A stretch of DNA of 64,000 nucleotides, from NCBI RefSeq assembly GCF_027595165.1, contig NZ_CP097291.1, forward strand, positions 2,480,001-2,544,000. The letters run 5' to 3'. Position 1 is the first letter of the stretch. Each line of letters opens with the position of its first letter. Positions 10,809 to 19,066 of the stretch are shown in pieces. The position numbers and the translations under genes were made by a program. The DNA comes from Providencia sp. PROV188 (lineage in GTDB: Bacteria; Pseudomonadota; Gammaproteobacteria; Enterobacterales; Enterobacteriaceae). The notes under the pieces were generated by a model. That model did no database searches, was not told where the DNA came from, and saw nothing but the letters and a program-made list of their open reading frames with translations.

Positions 10809-11617
10809 TGTGCTTTATTCTCCGAGGAATTCTGTTCGGCTGAAGCTGGCCTCGTTTCTGTTGGCGCAGCAACAGCGGCTTCATCTTCTTTTTCAACTTC
10901 ATTCGCATTTTTCTTGCGAGAAGAGAGCTGTCGCTCAATATCCGTTAAGTTTTCTAACTTGCGGGAAGTATTATTAAGCTCAAAACGCAACTTGGCATTA
11001 TCTTCTTTTAGGCGGTCAAGCTTTGCATCCATCTCTTGCTGCATACGTTTATAACGTGCATTCGCATCTGCAAGGTTGATCGCTTGAACCTGCTGTTCGC
11101 GCCACAATTGCAATAATGGGCGAATTGGCGTTGGGAAGCTCAAACTATAGGTGTTGATGCTATCGAGCATTTGGCGACGTTCAGCGATTGTAGGCTCCGC
11201 TGAACCTAATAGAATGTTTTTAGTAAATGAAGTAGACCAATCATTCACTTCAATCTTTTTCGCTTCAGCACGCGCTTTGTCAGCATCCATTCTGTCCACA
11301 CAGCCCATCATGCGTAACCAATAGAGGGCATTTTCCTGTGAGACAGGTTCTTGATTTTCCCAAATTGATTCGCAAGAAGCGTAACGGTAATCCGTGGTTT
11401 TCACTTCTGGGATAACAACTTTGGCTAGAGTTTCTAATGGTGATTGACCGTTCTTCGCCACACATCCTGTTAAAATGAGCGAGAATAGAATTATTCCCAA
11501 AGGAGTACCAACGCGGGAAGACTTAATACCTGCCCCACGGCGAATTGAGATTGTTTTTGTCTTCGACAGTACTGCATTACACAATACCACCAAGAAATCT
11601 GTAGACCTGTTTTGCAT
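10805..11617 (-). CDS. qseG: Outer membrane lipoprotein QseG
   Basis: Lipoprotein partner of the GlrK/GlrR system. In E. coli it contacts the periplasmic part of the sensor kinase GlrK. The 270-residue reading has a basic N terminus, a hydrophobic stretch and a lipobox ending LILTGC, so Cys52 should be lipidated. The leader before the Cys is longer than usual; a non-ATG start nearer the lipobox cannot be excluded, but this ATG sits 2 bases after the glrK stop, suiting coupled translation. The C-terminal half has coiled-coil sequence with RKLENLTDIERQLSSRK, shared with E. coli QseG, then a charged tail. Confidence 0.88.
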   Translation of the reverse strand: MQNRSTDFLVVLCNAVLSKTKTISIRRGAGIKSSRVGTPLGIILFSLILTGCVAKNGQSPLETLAKVVIPEVKTTDYRYASCESIWENQEPVSQENALYWLRMMGCVDRMDADKARAEAKKIEVNDWSTSFTKNILLGSAEPTIAERRQMLDSINTYSLSFPTPIRPLLQLWREQQVQAINLADANARYKRMQQEMDAKLDRLKEDNAKLRFELNNTSRKLENLTDIERQLSSRKKNANEVEKEDEAAVAAPTETRPASAEQNSSENKAQ

Positions 11618-11619
11618 TA

Positions 11620-13059
11620 TTATTCGTTCTCTGCGGTTAAAGGCAGTTCAATTCGGAAGCAAACATCCGCTGATTTATGTGGCACTAATGATAATTCACC
11701 ACCCATCTGCTTAATACAATCTTGCGCGATGCTAAGCCCTAACCCACTTCCTTTGACGGCGCCTTTTCTTTGGAGGCTGCCTTGATAGAAAGGTTCAAAA
11801 ATCATATTTTGCTCAGACTCAGGGATAGGCGTGCCCGTATTGGCAACCTCAATGAGTAATTTATTCCCTGTTCTGCGACTTGAGATCCAAATATTACCTG
11901 ATTCGCCACCATAGTGCACCGCATTGGAGTAGATATTATCAATAACCCTTCCGAGTAAGGTCGGTTCTGCAAGGCAACTGTCCACTTTTAAGCGAATATC
12001 AGTGGTAATATCTTTCGCTCTTGCGGGTAAATTATGTGCATTAACAATATCTTCAATAAGCTTTTTCAAATCGACTTGCTGGGCAACGGGCGGCTCATCG
12101 ACTAATTTCCGATTATAGTCAAGAAGCTGTTCAATAAGTTGCTGAAGATGCTTACTACTCTGATCAAGAATATCAACCACCTCTTTTTGCGAGCTAGTTA
12201 ACGGGCCTGCAACCTCATCTGCCAATAATTCCGTTCCTTCTCGCATACTGGCTAATGGCGTTTTCAACTCATGGGAAATATGACGTAAAAACTCATGGCG
12301 CTGGGATTCTAACCAAGCCAACCGCTCACTTAACCATATAATTCGCTGAGCAATGATCCTCAGCTCTCTCGGGCCTTTAAAGCGATCAGTATCATTTTCC
12401 AGAGTCAGCCCCGTCCCTAAACGGTTAATCATACGCTCAATGATTTTAACCGGACCGATAATCATACGAGTAAATAAGGTCACCAACAGCGCGCTCAGCA
12501 AGAAGAGGATCAGTGTTTGCCAACCAAATAATTGTCCTTTATTGGCAATGGCTTTTTGAAGCTGTTCACCGCGGCTAAAAATCACCTCTCGAGTTTGCTG
12601 AACGACAGCCGTATTTTGCGCGGAGAATTGCTCTAACACTTTGGTCGTGGCTTCCATCGGCTCATTATTTTCACAACTAATCGCTTTTAGCTTTTGCAGC
12701 CCAGTAAAAAGCCCCAGCACTTCAGGAGTCTCTGGCAAAATAGTTTTTTGACGTTCCAGCATCTGTTCATAATCAGCAAACTGCTTTTGATACTGCGTCT
12801 GTAAGGCTTTGTCTTGCAATACACAATACTGGCGATAACTGCGCTCCATTTCCAGTGCGAGGCTACTCATCGCTTCACTGCGCCGAGCATCAAGCAGCGT
12901 AGTTTTATTGATATCTGCCGCTTGGTTGCTCAATTGTTCTAGACTTTGATAAGCCTGATAAGCCAGTACCAGTAATGGCAAAAGGACTAACCAAAAAGCC
13001 ATGACCACTAGCTGCCGCAATGAGCGCGGAAAAAGGCGCAATTTACTCAACGCATTCAT
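11620..13059 (-). CDS. glrK: Sensor histidine kinase GlrK (QseE)
   Basis: Membrane histidine kinase phosphorylating GlrR. In the 479 residues there is one membrane helix near 16-38, a periplasmic region of about 140 residues with two cysteines, and a second helix near 180-200. A HAMP-like linker follows, then the DHp domain with His263 (RHISHELKTPLAS). The HATPase domain has N box NIYSNAVHYG and G box GSGLGLSI. It heads the glrK-qseG-glrR cluster; the glmY gene lies upstream on the same strand, as in E. coli. Confidence 0.95.
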   Translation of the reverse strand: MNALSKLRLFPRSLRQLVVMAFWLVLLPLLVLAYQAYQSLEQLSNQAADINKTTLLDARRSEAMSSLALEMERSYRQYCVLQDKALQTQYQKQFADYEQMLERQKTILPETPEVLGLFTGLQKLKAISCENNEPMEATTKVLEQFSAQNTAVVQQTREVIFSRGEQLQKAIANKGQLFGWQTLILFLLSALLVTLFTRMIIGPVKIIERMINRLGTGLTLENDTDRFKGPRELRIIAQRIIWLSERLAWLESQRHEFLRHISHELKTPLASMREGTELLADEVAGPLTSSQKEVVDILDQSSKHLQQLIEQLLDYNRKLVDEPPVAQQVDLKKLIEDIVNAHNLPARAKDITTDIRLKVDSCLAEPTLLGRVIDNIYSNAVHYGGESGNIWISSRRTGNKLLIEVANTGTPIPESEQNMIFEPFYQGSLQRKGAVKGSGLGLSIAQDCIKQMGGELSLVPHKSADVCFRIELPLTAENE

Positions 13060-13345
13060 CTCTTACCTATTTATATGTAATTCAATGGTAGCAGAACTCC
13101 CGTTAATGCGAAAAGTGCTGTTTACATTGATGATAGATAAACCAATAGACAGATAGATAGCAATGAACATGCCAAGAAAGTGAGCTAAACGTGAATGATT
13201 TCAGATAAATAGATTAAATATAATACTATGATTGAATGGAAGGATTAATTCGATAGAAAGAATAAACTTGATAGAAAGGAATATTGATGCCCCAGAAATG
13301 GGAAGGCGGAGGGAAGAATTGCTTCTCACCTCCGCCAGCGATACT

Positions 13346-13374
13346 CGGCATTACGCTTGAATGTCGATTTTTTT
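13346..13374 (+). terminator. Plus-strand terminator-like hairpin downstream of glmY
   Basis: CGGCATT (13346-13352) pairs with AATGTCG (13360-13366) around a 7-base loop, followed by seven T at 13368-13374. It would terminate plus-strand transcription, but no plus-strand gene is recognisable to its left. A second strong hairpin, GGCGGAGG/CCTCCGCC (13305-13336), lies beside it and may act on the glmY transcript, though neither strand has a T-run immediately after it. Confidence 0.4.
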
Positions 13375-13397
13375 CATATGACTATGTCTTTCATTAA

Positions 13398-13581
13398 AGA
13401 TAATCATATAGGTGGTGCCTCACTCCACGTGTCGCCCTGTGTTTGATAAAGCTCGAAAGCGAATATCGATGATTTGGACGGTAGGCACCTTACTTTGGCA
13501 TCATTCGGGTTTTATGTGGTATGTTCCCATTTGCTGGGTTTCCCCAAGCTTGGACCTACATAAGCAATTGAATGAGCAACT
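13398..13581 (-). ncRNA. glmY: Small regulatory RNA GlmY
   Basis: GlmY sequesters the adaptor RapZ, so the sister RNA GlmZ escapes RNase E and activates glmS (glucosamine-6-phosphate synthase). The predicted 5' end reads AGTTGCTCATTCAATTGC then TTATGT, closely parallel to E. coli GlmY (AGTGGCTCATTCACCGAC then TTATGT) as I recall it. A first stem closes with TTATGT/ACATAA. The conserved central stem pairs GGTGCC within 13475-13489 with GGCACC within 13414-13427, with TCCA/TGGA at the tip. The position upstream of glrK, the double promoter and the GlrR boxes support the call. The 3' end is set to the E. coli length and is uncertain: no clear U-run is seen on this strand. Confidence 0.82.
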
Positions 13582-13588
13582 GATGGAT

Positions 13589-13617
13589 ATTATGCACAAC
13601 CCGTGCCAACTTTTCAA
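13589..13617 (-). promoter_or_regulatory. Overlapping sigma54 and sigma70 promoters of glmY
   Basis: On the minus strand TGGCACG-N4-GTGCA (13593-13608) has the GG and GC doublets of a sigma54 promoter at exact spacing. The same stretch carries TTGAAA (13612-13617) and CATAAT (13589-13594) 17 bases apart, a good sigma70 promoter. Both predict transcription from about 13581-13582. This double architecture is known for E. coli glmY. Confidence 0.82.
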
Positions 13618-13724
13618 TGAAATTTTTATCTAACTGATTTTCATATAAATTTATTTTCTTACTTGTTCATATCATTTTTGAATTGTTATGAGTGATGAAA
13701 AATACCACTAACTCACCATGAATC

Positions 13725-13742
13725 TGTCTCCAATTTAAGACA
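13725..13742. promoter_or_regulatory. GlrR binding site 1 (TGTC-N10-GACA)
   Basis: Perfect TGTC-N10-GACA palindrome about 150 bases upstream of the predicted glmY start. This is the GlrR recognition pattern known from enterobacterial glmY promoters. Confidence 0.78.
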
Positions 13743-13787
13743 GTGAATTCCATCATTTTTAAATCACTTGTTTATCAATAAGATAAA

Positions 13788-13805
13788 TGTCTCCTTTTGG
13801 AGACA
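13788..13805. promoter_or_regulatory. GlrR binding site 2 (TGTC-N10-GACA)
   Basis: Second perfect TGTC-N10-GACA. The inner bases extend the palindrome (TGTCTCC...GGAGACA). Confidence 0.78.
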
Positions 13806-13820
13806 CTAGCAAACCCTATT

Positions 13821-13838
13821 TGTCGCGAATAGTAGACA
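13821..13838. promoter_or_regulatory. GlrR binding site 3 (TGTC-N10-GACA)
   Basis: Third perfect TGTC-N10-GACA, 16 bases beyond site 2. The remaining sequence to uhpA (13839-14098) is AT-rich and shows no other element I can name. Confidence 0.75.
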
Positions 13839-14098
13839 CTCCAGAAAATTTACCTATCTTCTATTATTTATATTCTCTTTAAACCTATCTATTTAGCGTT
13901 GAATGGACGGTATATATCGATTCTTGGAGCCCAAATAAAATATTGCCATCCTATTTATTATCGCTATGATCCTGCGCGTTTCATTTCTGATGTACGTCAG
14001 AATTTTATGTTATTCCGCTAGCTTATCCATCCCTATATTGATATAAGACTGGCAAATGGTCTCCTACTTACTCTTGACACTATCGTTTCAAAACTACA

Positions 14099-14725
14099 AT
14101 GATAAAAATAGCCCTTATTGATGACCATATTGTTGTTCGCTCCGGTTTTGCTCAATTACTAACGTTAGAACCTGACATTAGTATTGTGGGGCAATATGCG
14201 AGTGCGCAAGAAGCATGGCCACACCTAATTAGCCTCGATATTGACGTGGCAATTATGGATATTTCAATGCCAGATGAGAGCGGTTTACAACTGCTAACCC
14301 GTTTACGTAAAAAGAAGCCCGACTTTCGTACTATTATTTTAAGCATCTATGACACCCCTGCTTTCGTACAAAGTGCGCTCGATGCAGGCGCCAGCGCCTA
14401 TCTCACCAAATGCTGCGGACCTGAAGAATTAGTCCAGGCGGTACGTTCTGTTTACCAAGGTGGATGCTACCTGTGTGCTGATGCAATGCGAGCCTTACGC
14501 CAAACGCCGCAGCAAAAACAAGGCGTTCAAGAGCTGACTAACCGTGAGCGCGAAGTCTTTGATTTACTGGTCGCAGGTCTCAGTGTGAAAGTCATTGCGG
14601 AACAATTAAACCTCAGCCATAAAACAGTGCATGTACATCGCGCGAATGTTCTCGGGAAATTGCAATGCGAAAACACCATTGATTTAGTGCACTACGCCTT
14701 AGAACACAACATCATTTCTCGATAA
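14099..14725 (+). CDS. uhpA: Response regulator, UhpA-type
   Basis: NarL/FixJ-family response regulator of 208 residues: receiver domain with Asp54 (AIMDISMPDESG) and conserved Lys in SAYLTKC, followed by a LuxR-type helix-turn-helix (LTNREREVFDLLVAGLSVK). The start MIKIALIDDHIVVRSGFAQLL parallels E. coli UhpA, although no good Shine-Dalgarno precedes it. It is followed by uhpB- and uhpC-like genes and then the afuABC transporter, so it probably activates sugar-phosphate uptake by Afu rather than uhpT, which is absent here. Promoter targets are not resolved by eye. Confidence 0.85.
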   Translation: MIKIALIDDHIVVRSGFAQLLTLEPDISIVGQYASAQEAWPHLISLDIDVAIMDISMPDESGLQLLTRLRKKKPDFRTIILSIYDTPAFVQSALDAGASAYLTKCCGPEELVQAVRSVYQGGCYLCADAMRALRQTPQQKQGVQELTNREREVFDLLVAGLSVKVIAEQLNLSHKTVHVHRANVLGKLQCENTIDLVHYALEHNIISR

Positions 14726-14788
14726 ACAGGCTTTCTTTCCAGTAAGGTAACGTTCCTGCAAGGTAACGCGCTCACAAGGTAAATAGTA

Positions 14789-16315
14789 ATGAACAAAGCG
14801 GCTCGTTTAGGATTACAGTCTCTATTCCTATTATTTACCTACTCACTGATTTGGGTGGGATTATGGATCATCGGCTTTTACCTTAGCCAAAATAGCTTCC
14901 AAGCCACCCTATTTCTACCACAAGCCTTACGCCTCACCTTGATGATCTTATTATGGCGACGCTACTGGCCAACTGTTTTACTCGCTGAAGGCCTGCTGAC
15001 TTACTGGCTTGCGCAAGAACAATTACTCACTCAACCTATTTTGCTGTTATCCCCAATATTGAGCCTGCTGGTTGCGATGGTTATCCAAAATATTTGGTGG
15101 CGATATACACTTTATTGGCAACGACTTATTTTGTTATTGGCAGGCGTCGCCGCCAACAGCATACTCAATGCCTTGCTGTTTGGGCTGTTATCTCAATATT
15201 CCATTAGCCAATTATTCTTAACGACATTTACGGGCGGAATACTCCTCTCCCCCTTTGTTTATCTTATCTATGAATACTTACACGAACAGCACTATCATAT
15301 GCTGCTCGACTACGGAACCACAGATAAGCAATTACGTACTTCATTGATTATTTGGTGTTTTCTCTTCTGCCTCGTCGGCTTAAGTGCCCAAATTTTCTTT
15401 GCCCCAGAAATTGAGCAACTGATTGTTTTATTAGTTTTTATTCCCAACATCTTCATGGCATACCGTTATGGCTGGCAAGGCGGCGTGTTATCCGCATTAC
15501 TAGGAAGCTTAATCATCACCTTCGCAAGACAGTTCCAAGGTGCCTTTGATGATCTCCAAGAGCTACAGCTCTTTTTAAGCTCTCAAGCCCTGATTGGTAT
15601 TGGATTAGGTATCGCTATCAGCCGCCAAAAGCAACTCTCAAGTAACTTACAACGCTACCGCCAGCGATTAGAAGAAGAGCTTCACGCCCGCCGAGACTTA
15701 ATGCGCCAATTAGTGCACACCGAAGAAGATGTGAAGAAAGATATCGCCCGTGAACTTCATGATGAGATTGGACAAAATATTACCGCGATCCAAATCCAAT
15801 CGATGCTGGTGAAGAAAACCGCGGCTAACGATTTAAGCTATAACGCCGCTAGCCAAATCAACGAATTGGCACTACAGATCCACCAAGCCACCCGCCATCT
15901 ATTGCGCCAATTACGTCCGCCCGTGCTCGATGAAATGTCCCTCGAAAACGCACTCACCCATTTAATCGGTGAATTTGCTTTCAAGGAAAATAATATTCAA
16001 TGTGACTTTCATTACGGATTAACTGAAACTCCAGCCAATGAAACGGTGTTATTCACCCTTTACCGTTTGGTTCAAGAGCTACTGAACAATATCAGTAAGC
16101 ACGCCAAAGCCACAAAAATCCACATCTCGCTAAATCAACAAGGTGACTCGATACAGCTAATTGTTGATGATAATGGTGTGGGCATTCCTTTTAGCAAACG
16201 CACATCAGGCTTTGGTTTGCGTGGAATTGAGGAGCGAGTCAGAGCCTTAGGTGGCGACTGGACGCTAACAACCCAAAGTGGTACCAAAATAATTGTTAAC
16301 TTGCCCACATTTTGA
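14789..16315 (+). CDS. uhpB: Sensor histidine kinase, UhpB-type (MASE1 membrane domain)
   Basis: 508-residue membrane kinase. About 280 N-terminal residues form some eight hydrophobic helices of MASE1 character. They are followed by a HisKA_3 dimerisation domain with His324 (DIARELHDEIGQN) and an HATPase domain with LVQELLNNISKHAKAT and GFGLRGIEERV. In the E. coli paradigm UhpB works with the transporter-like sensor UhpC, which detects external glucose-6-phosphate, and phosphorylates UhpA. The gene order uhpA-uhpB-uhpC is kept here. Its pairing with Afu transport is inferred from linkage. Confidence 0.85.
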   Translation: MNKAARLGLQSLFLLFTYSLIWVGLWIIGFYLSQNSFQATLFLPQALRLTLMILLWRRYWPTVLLAEGLLTYWLAQEQLLTQPILLLSPILSLLVAMVIQNIWWRYTLYWQRLILLLAGVAANSILNALLFGLLSQYSISQLFLTTFTGGILLSPFVYLIYEYLHEQHYHMLLDYGTTDKQLRTSLIIWCFLFCLVGLSAQIFFAPEIEQLIVLLVFIPNIFMAYRYGWQGGVLSALLGSLIITFARQFQGAFDDLQELQLFLSSQALIGIGLGIAISRQKQLSSNLQRYRQRLEEELHARRDLMRQLVHTEEDVKKDIARELHDEIGQNITAIQIQSMLVKKTAANDLSYNAASQINELALQIHQATRHLLRQLRPPVLDEMSLENALTHLIGEFAFKENNIQCDFHYGLTETPANETVLFTLYRLVQELLNNISKHAKATKIHISLNQQGDSIQLIVDDNGVGIPFSKRTSGFGLRGIEERVRALGGDWTLTTQSGTKIIVNLPTF

Positions 16316-16421
16316 AATGAAATAGTGAAAAACTAGGAATAATTCTTAGCCTCCTAATACCTTATCTCATCCTTTTATTTAAAAACTTCATTACATTCTG
16401 CCAAACGGGAGAAACACAATC

Positions 16422-17747
16422 ATGACGGGTACAAGCAAACTGGATCTGGATAACAATTACCGTTTCTGGCGTCGCCGCCTGATGTTTTCCATGATCATCG
16501 GTTATGCCGCTTTTTACCTTACCCGTAAAAGCTTTAATTTTGTGATGCCCGTTATGCAGGCAGAACTGTTTTTAGACAAAAGTGATATTGGTTGGATCGC
16601 CTCAGCATTTTACCTTGCGTATGGTCTATCCAAGTTTATATCCGGCATTTTCCATGACATTACAGGCTACCGTTGGTTTATGGGTGTTGGCCTCGTGATG
16701 ACAGGGATCCTCAATATCATTTTTGCCTACTGTTTATCGTTCCCTGCACTGTTAATCGTTTGGACGTTAAACGGATTTTTCCAAGGCTGGGGTTGGCCGC
16801 CCTGTGCGCGTATTCTCACTCATTGGTACTCACGGAACGAGCGGGGCTTTTGGTGGGGACTGTGGAATATCTCCATCAATCTCGGGGGAATGGCGCTACC
16901 GCTGTTAACGGCGCTGTTGGCGACCCATTACAGTTGGCAAATAGCGCTGATCGTTCCGGGAATTATTGGGGTTATTTTAGGATTATGGCTATGTCGCCAG
17001 CTTCGGGGTACGCCCAAAGAAGAACATTTACCCACCGTGGGGCAGTGGCGACATGATGCATTAGAGTTACGCCAAGAGCAGCTTTCTCCCCCGCAATCCA
17101 TGTGGGTGATTTTAAAACAAACTATTGTGTTTAACCCAATGATTTGGCTGCTCGGTTTCACCTACATTTTGGTTTATCTCATCCGTATTGGGATAAACGA
17201 TTGGGGAAATTTATGGCTAACCGAAACACACGGAAGCAATTTATTAAGCGCTAATGCCACGTTAGCGCTGTTTGAATTAGGTGGCTTATTAGGTGCATTG
17301 TGCGCAGGTTGGGGTTCCGACCTCCTGTTTCGAGGACAACGCGCACCGATGATTTTGCTGTTTTCCTTAGGTCTATTCGTTTCTGTGAATGCCCTATGGT
17401 TAATTCCAATTCATCACTACGGGCTATTAGCTGCATGCTTCTTAGCCAACGGTTTCTTTGTATTTGGACCACAGATGTTAGTCGGTCTAGCTGCTACAGA
17501 ATATTGTCATAAAAAGGCAGCTGGAACGGTAACGGGTTATCTTGGATTGTACGCTTATCTAGGGGCTGCAATCGCAGGATGGCCGCTCTCTCAAGTGATT
17601 GCCAATTATGGTTGGTCAGGGATGTTTACCTTACTCGCCAGTGCAGCTGCTTTGATGGGGCTACTACTGATGCCTCTTTTAATTGCCAATGTCAGTAAAA
17701 GAGAGCATTTAGCCGGTGCAGTTTCACCGACACATAATAATAGTTAA
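16422..17747 (+). CDS. uhpC: Sugar-phosphate sensor/transporter, UhpC-type MFS protein
   Basis: Organophosphate:Pi antiporter-family protein of 441 residues with 12 predicted membrane helices. Family sequence includes YRFWRRRLMFSMIIGYAAFY, TRKSFNFVMPV, FFQGWGWPPCARILTHWYS, ERGFWWGLWNISINLGG and FFVFGPQMLVGLAA. It matches E. coli UhpC throughout. UhpC is mainly a receptor for glucose-6-phosphate and activates UhpB. A GlpT or UhpT transport role cannot be excluded from sequence alone, but the adjacency to uhpAB favours sensing. It is 27 bases upstream of afuA, so it may be cotranscribed with it. Confidence 0.85.
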   Translation: MTGTSKLDLDNNYRFWRRRLMFSMIIGYAAFYLTRKSFNFVMPVMQAELFLDKSDIGWIASAFYLAYGLSKFISGIFHDITGYRWFMGVGLVMTGILNIIFAYCLSFPALLIVWTLNGFFQGWGWPPCARILTHWYSRNERGFWWGLWNISINLGGMALPLLTALLATHYSWQIALIVPGIIGVILGLWLCRQLRGTPKEEHLPTVGQWRHDALELRQEQLSPPQSMWVILKQTIVFNPMIWLLGFTYILVYLIRIGINDWGNLWLTETHGSNLLSANATLALFELGGLLGALCAGWGSDLLFRGQRAPMILLFSLGLFVSVNALWLIPIHHYGLLAACFLANGFFVFGPQMLVGLAATEYCHKKAAGTVTGYLGLYAYLGAAIAGWPLSQVIANYGWSGMFTLLASAAALMGLLLMPLLIANVSKREHLAGAVSPTHNNS

Positions 17748-17774
17748 TCCGAAAACGTGAATAAAGGACTGACA

Positions 17775-18806
17775 ATGAAACTTAAGACTCTCTCTACACT
17801 TGTTGCAGCAGGTTTATCCCTTGCCGCTATTACGACCACTGCAAACGCAGCTGGCCGTTTAGTGGTTTACTGTAGTGCCACCAACGCGATGTGTGAAGCG
17901 GAAACGCAAGCATTCGCCAAGAAATACGACGTTAAAACCACGTTCGTTCGCAACGGTTCAGGCAGTACTTTAGCAAAAATCGAAGCTGAAAAACGTAACC
18001 CACAAGCAGACGTTTGGTATGGCGGAACCTTAGATCCACATTCACAAGCCGGTGAAATGGATCTGCTAGAGCCGTACAAATCCCCTAACCTGTCTCAAAT
18101 CATGCCGCAATTCCAAGATCCAGCTAAACGCAAAGGTAACTACTCTTCTGCGGTTTATATCGGTATCTTAGGTTTTGGTGTGAATAAAGATCGTTTAAAA
18201 GAGAAAGGATTACCAATTCCTACTTGCTGGAAAGATCTGACTAAGCCTGAATATAAAGGCGAAATTCAAATCGCAGATCCACAAAGTTCAGGCACTGCTT
18301 ACACTGCGTTGGCAACCTTTGACCAACTTTGGGGTAACGAGCAAGCTTTTGATTACCTGAAAAAACTGAACTCTAACATCTCCCAATACACCAAATCAGG
18401 TATTGCCCCAGCACGTAACGCGGCTCGCGGCGAATCTGCTATCGGTATCGGCTTCCTGCATGACTACTCTTTGGAAGTTGAAAATGGTGCACCATTGGAG
18501 TTAATCGCGCCATGTGAAGGGACAGGCTATGAAATCGGCGGGATCAGTATTCTGAAAAACGCACGTAACATGGACAACGCAAAACTATTCGTGGATTTCG
18601 TTCTGTCTAAAGAAGCCCAAGAGCTGAGCTGGAAACAAGGTCAGTCTTACCAAATCCTGACCAACACCACCGCAGAGTCTTCTCCACTGTCTCTGAAACT
18701 CAAAGACTTAAACTTAATCAACTACGATATGGATAAATACGGTGACGCTGAAGTCCGTAAGAATCTGATCAACAAGTGGGTTACTGAAGTTAAAATGAGT
18801 AAATAA
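17775..18806 (+). CDS. afuA: Periplasmic sugar-phosphate-binding protein AfuA
   Basis: Type 2 periplasmic binding protein of 343 residues, a member of the family first annotated as ferric-ion binding (FbpA/AfuA). It was later shown in Actinobacillus to bind hexose phosphates. A signal peptide with hydrophobic core LVAAGLSLAAITTTANA is visible. The mature part starts AGRLVVYCSATNAMCE and includes FVRNGSGSTLAKIEAEK, DVWYGG and DPQSSGTAYTALAT. The ATG is chosen because AAAGGA lies 6 bases before it; an in-frame GTG 18 bases upstream is less likely. Neighbouring uhpABC genes favour a sugar-phosphate rather than iron ligand. Confidence 0.85.
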   Translation: MKLKTLSTLVAAGLSLAAITTTANAAGRLVVYCSATNAMCEAETQAFAKKYDVKTTFVRNGSGSTLAKIEAEKRNPQADVWYGGTLDPHSQAGEMDLLEPYKSPNLSQIMPQFQDPAKRKGNYSSAVYIGILGFGVNKDRLKEKGLPIPTCWKDLTKPEYKGEIQIADPQSSGTAYTALATFDQLWGNEQAFDYLKKLNSNISQYTKSGIAPARNAARGESAIGIGFLHDYSLEVENGAPLELIAPCEGTGYEIGGISILKNARNMDNAKLFVDFVLSKEAQELSWKQGQSYQILTNTTAESSPLSLKLKDLNLINYDMDKYGDAEVRKNLINKWVTEVKMSK

Positions 18807-18814
18807 GATGTTGG

Positions 18815-18941
18815 GTGCGGCGCCTGTCGCCGCACTTTACCTGATTGACTCACGTATGACTCGCGAACTTCGCGATTTAGTGTATTAGCTACTTACTATA
18901 AAAAATGATGCCAAATAAAAGAGTGTCTGCGCTACGCAGAC
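18815..18941. repeat. Three hairpins in the afuA-afuB gap
   Basis: The 260-base gap holds three short perfect inverted repeats. GTGCGGCG/CGCCGCAC (18815-18835) is 8 bases after the afuA stop. TCGCGA/TCGCGA lies at 18861-18875, and GTCTGCG/CGCAGAC with a 3-base loop at 18925-18941. None has a long T-run. They could stabilise the upstream afuA mRNA or attenuate readthrough, so that binding protein is made in excess of permease; that is an inference. Confidence 0.5.
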
Positions 18942-19066
18942 GGCTCCAGCCTGGCTCACTCATTAGAACGATAATATTAATTAAGTTTAAAATTATTTTC
19001 GTTATAAATCATAAGATTAAACCAATGGTTAATTAACTCAATAATAATAAACTTAGGGGAAAAACA

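Noticed and set aside
13287..13397. 36-codon plus-strand open frame MPQKWEGGGKNCFSPPP... with AAAGGA ahead of it
   Set aside because: It runs straight through two strong hairpins and a terminator T-run. The coding pattern is explained by the hairpin sequence and there is no known homologue.
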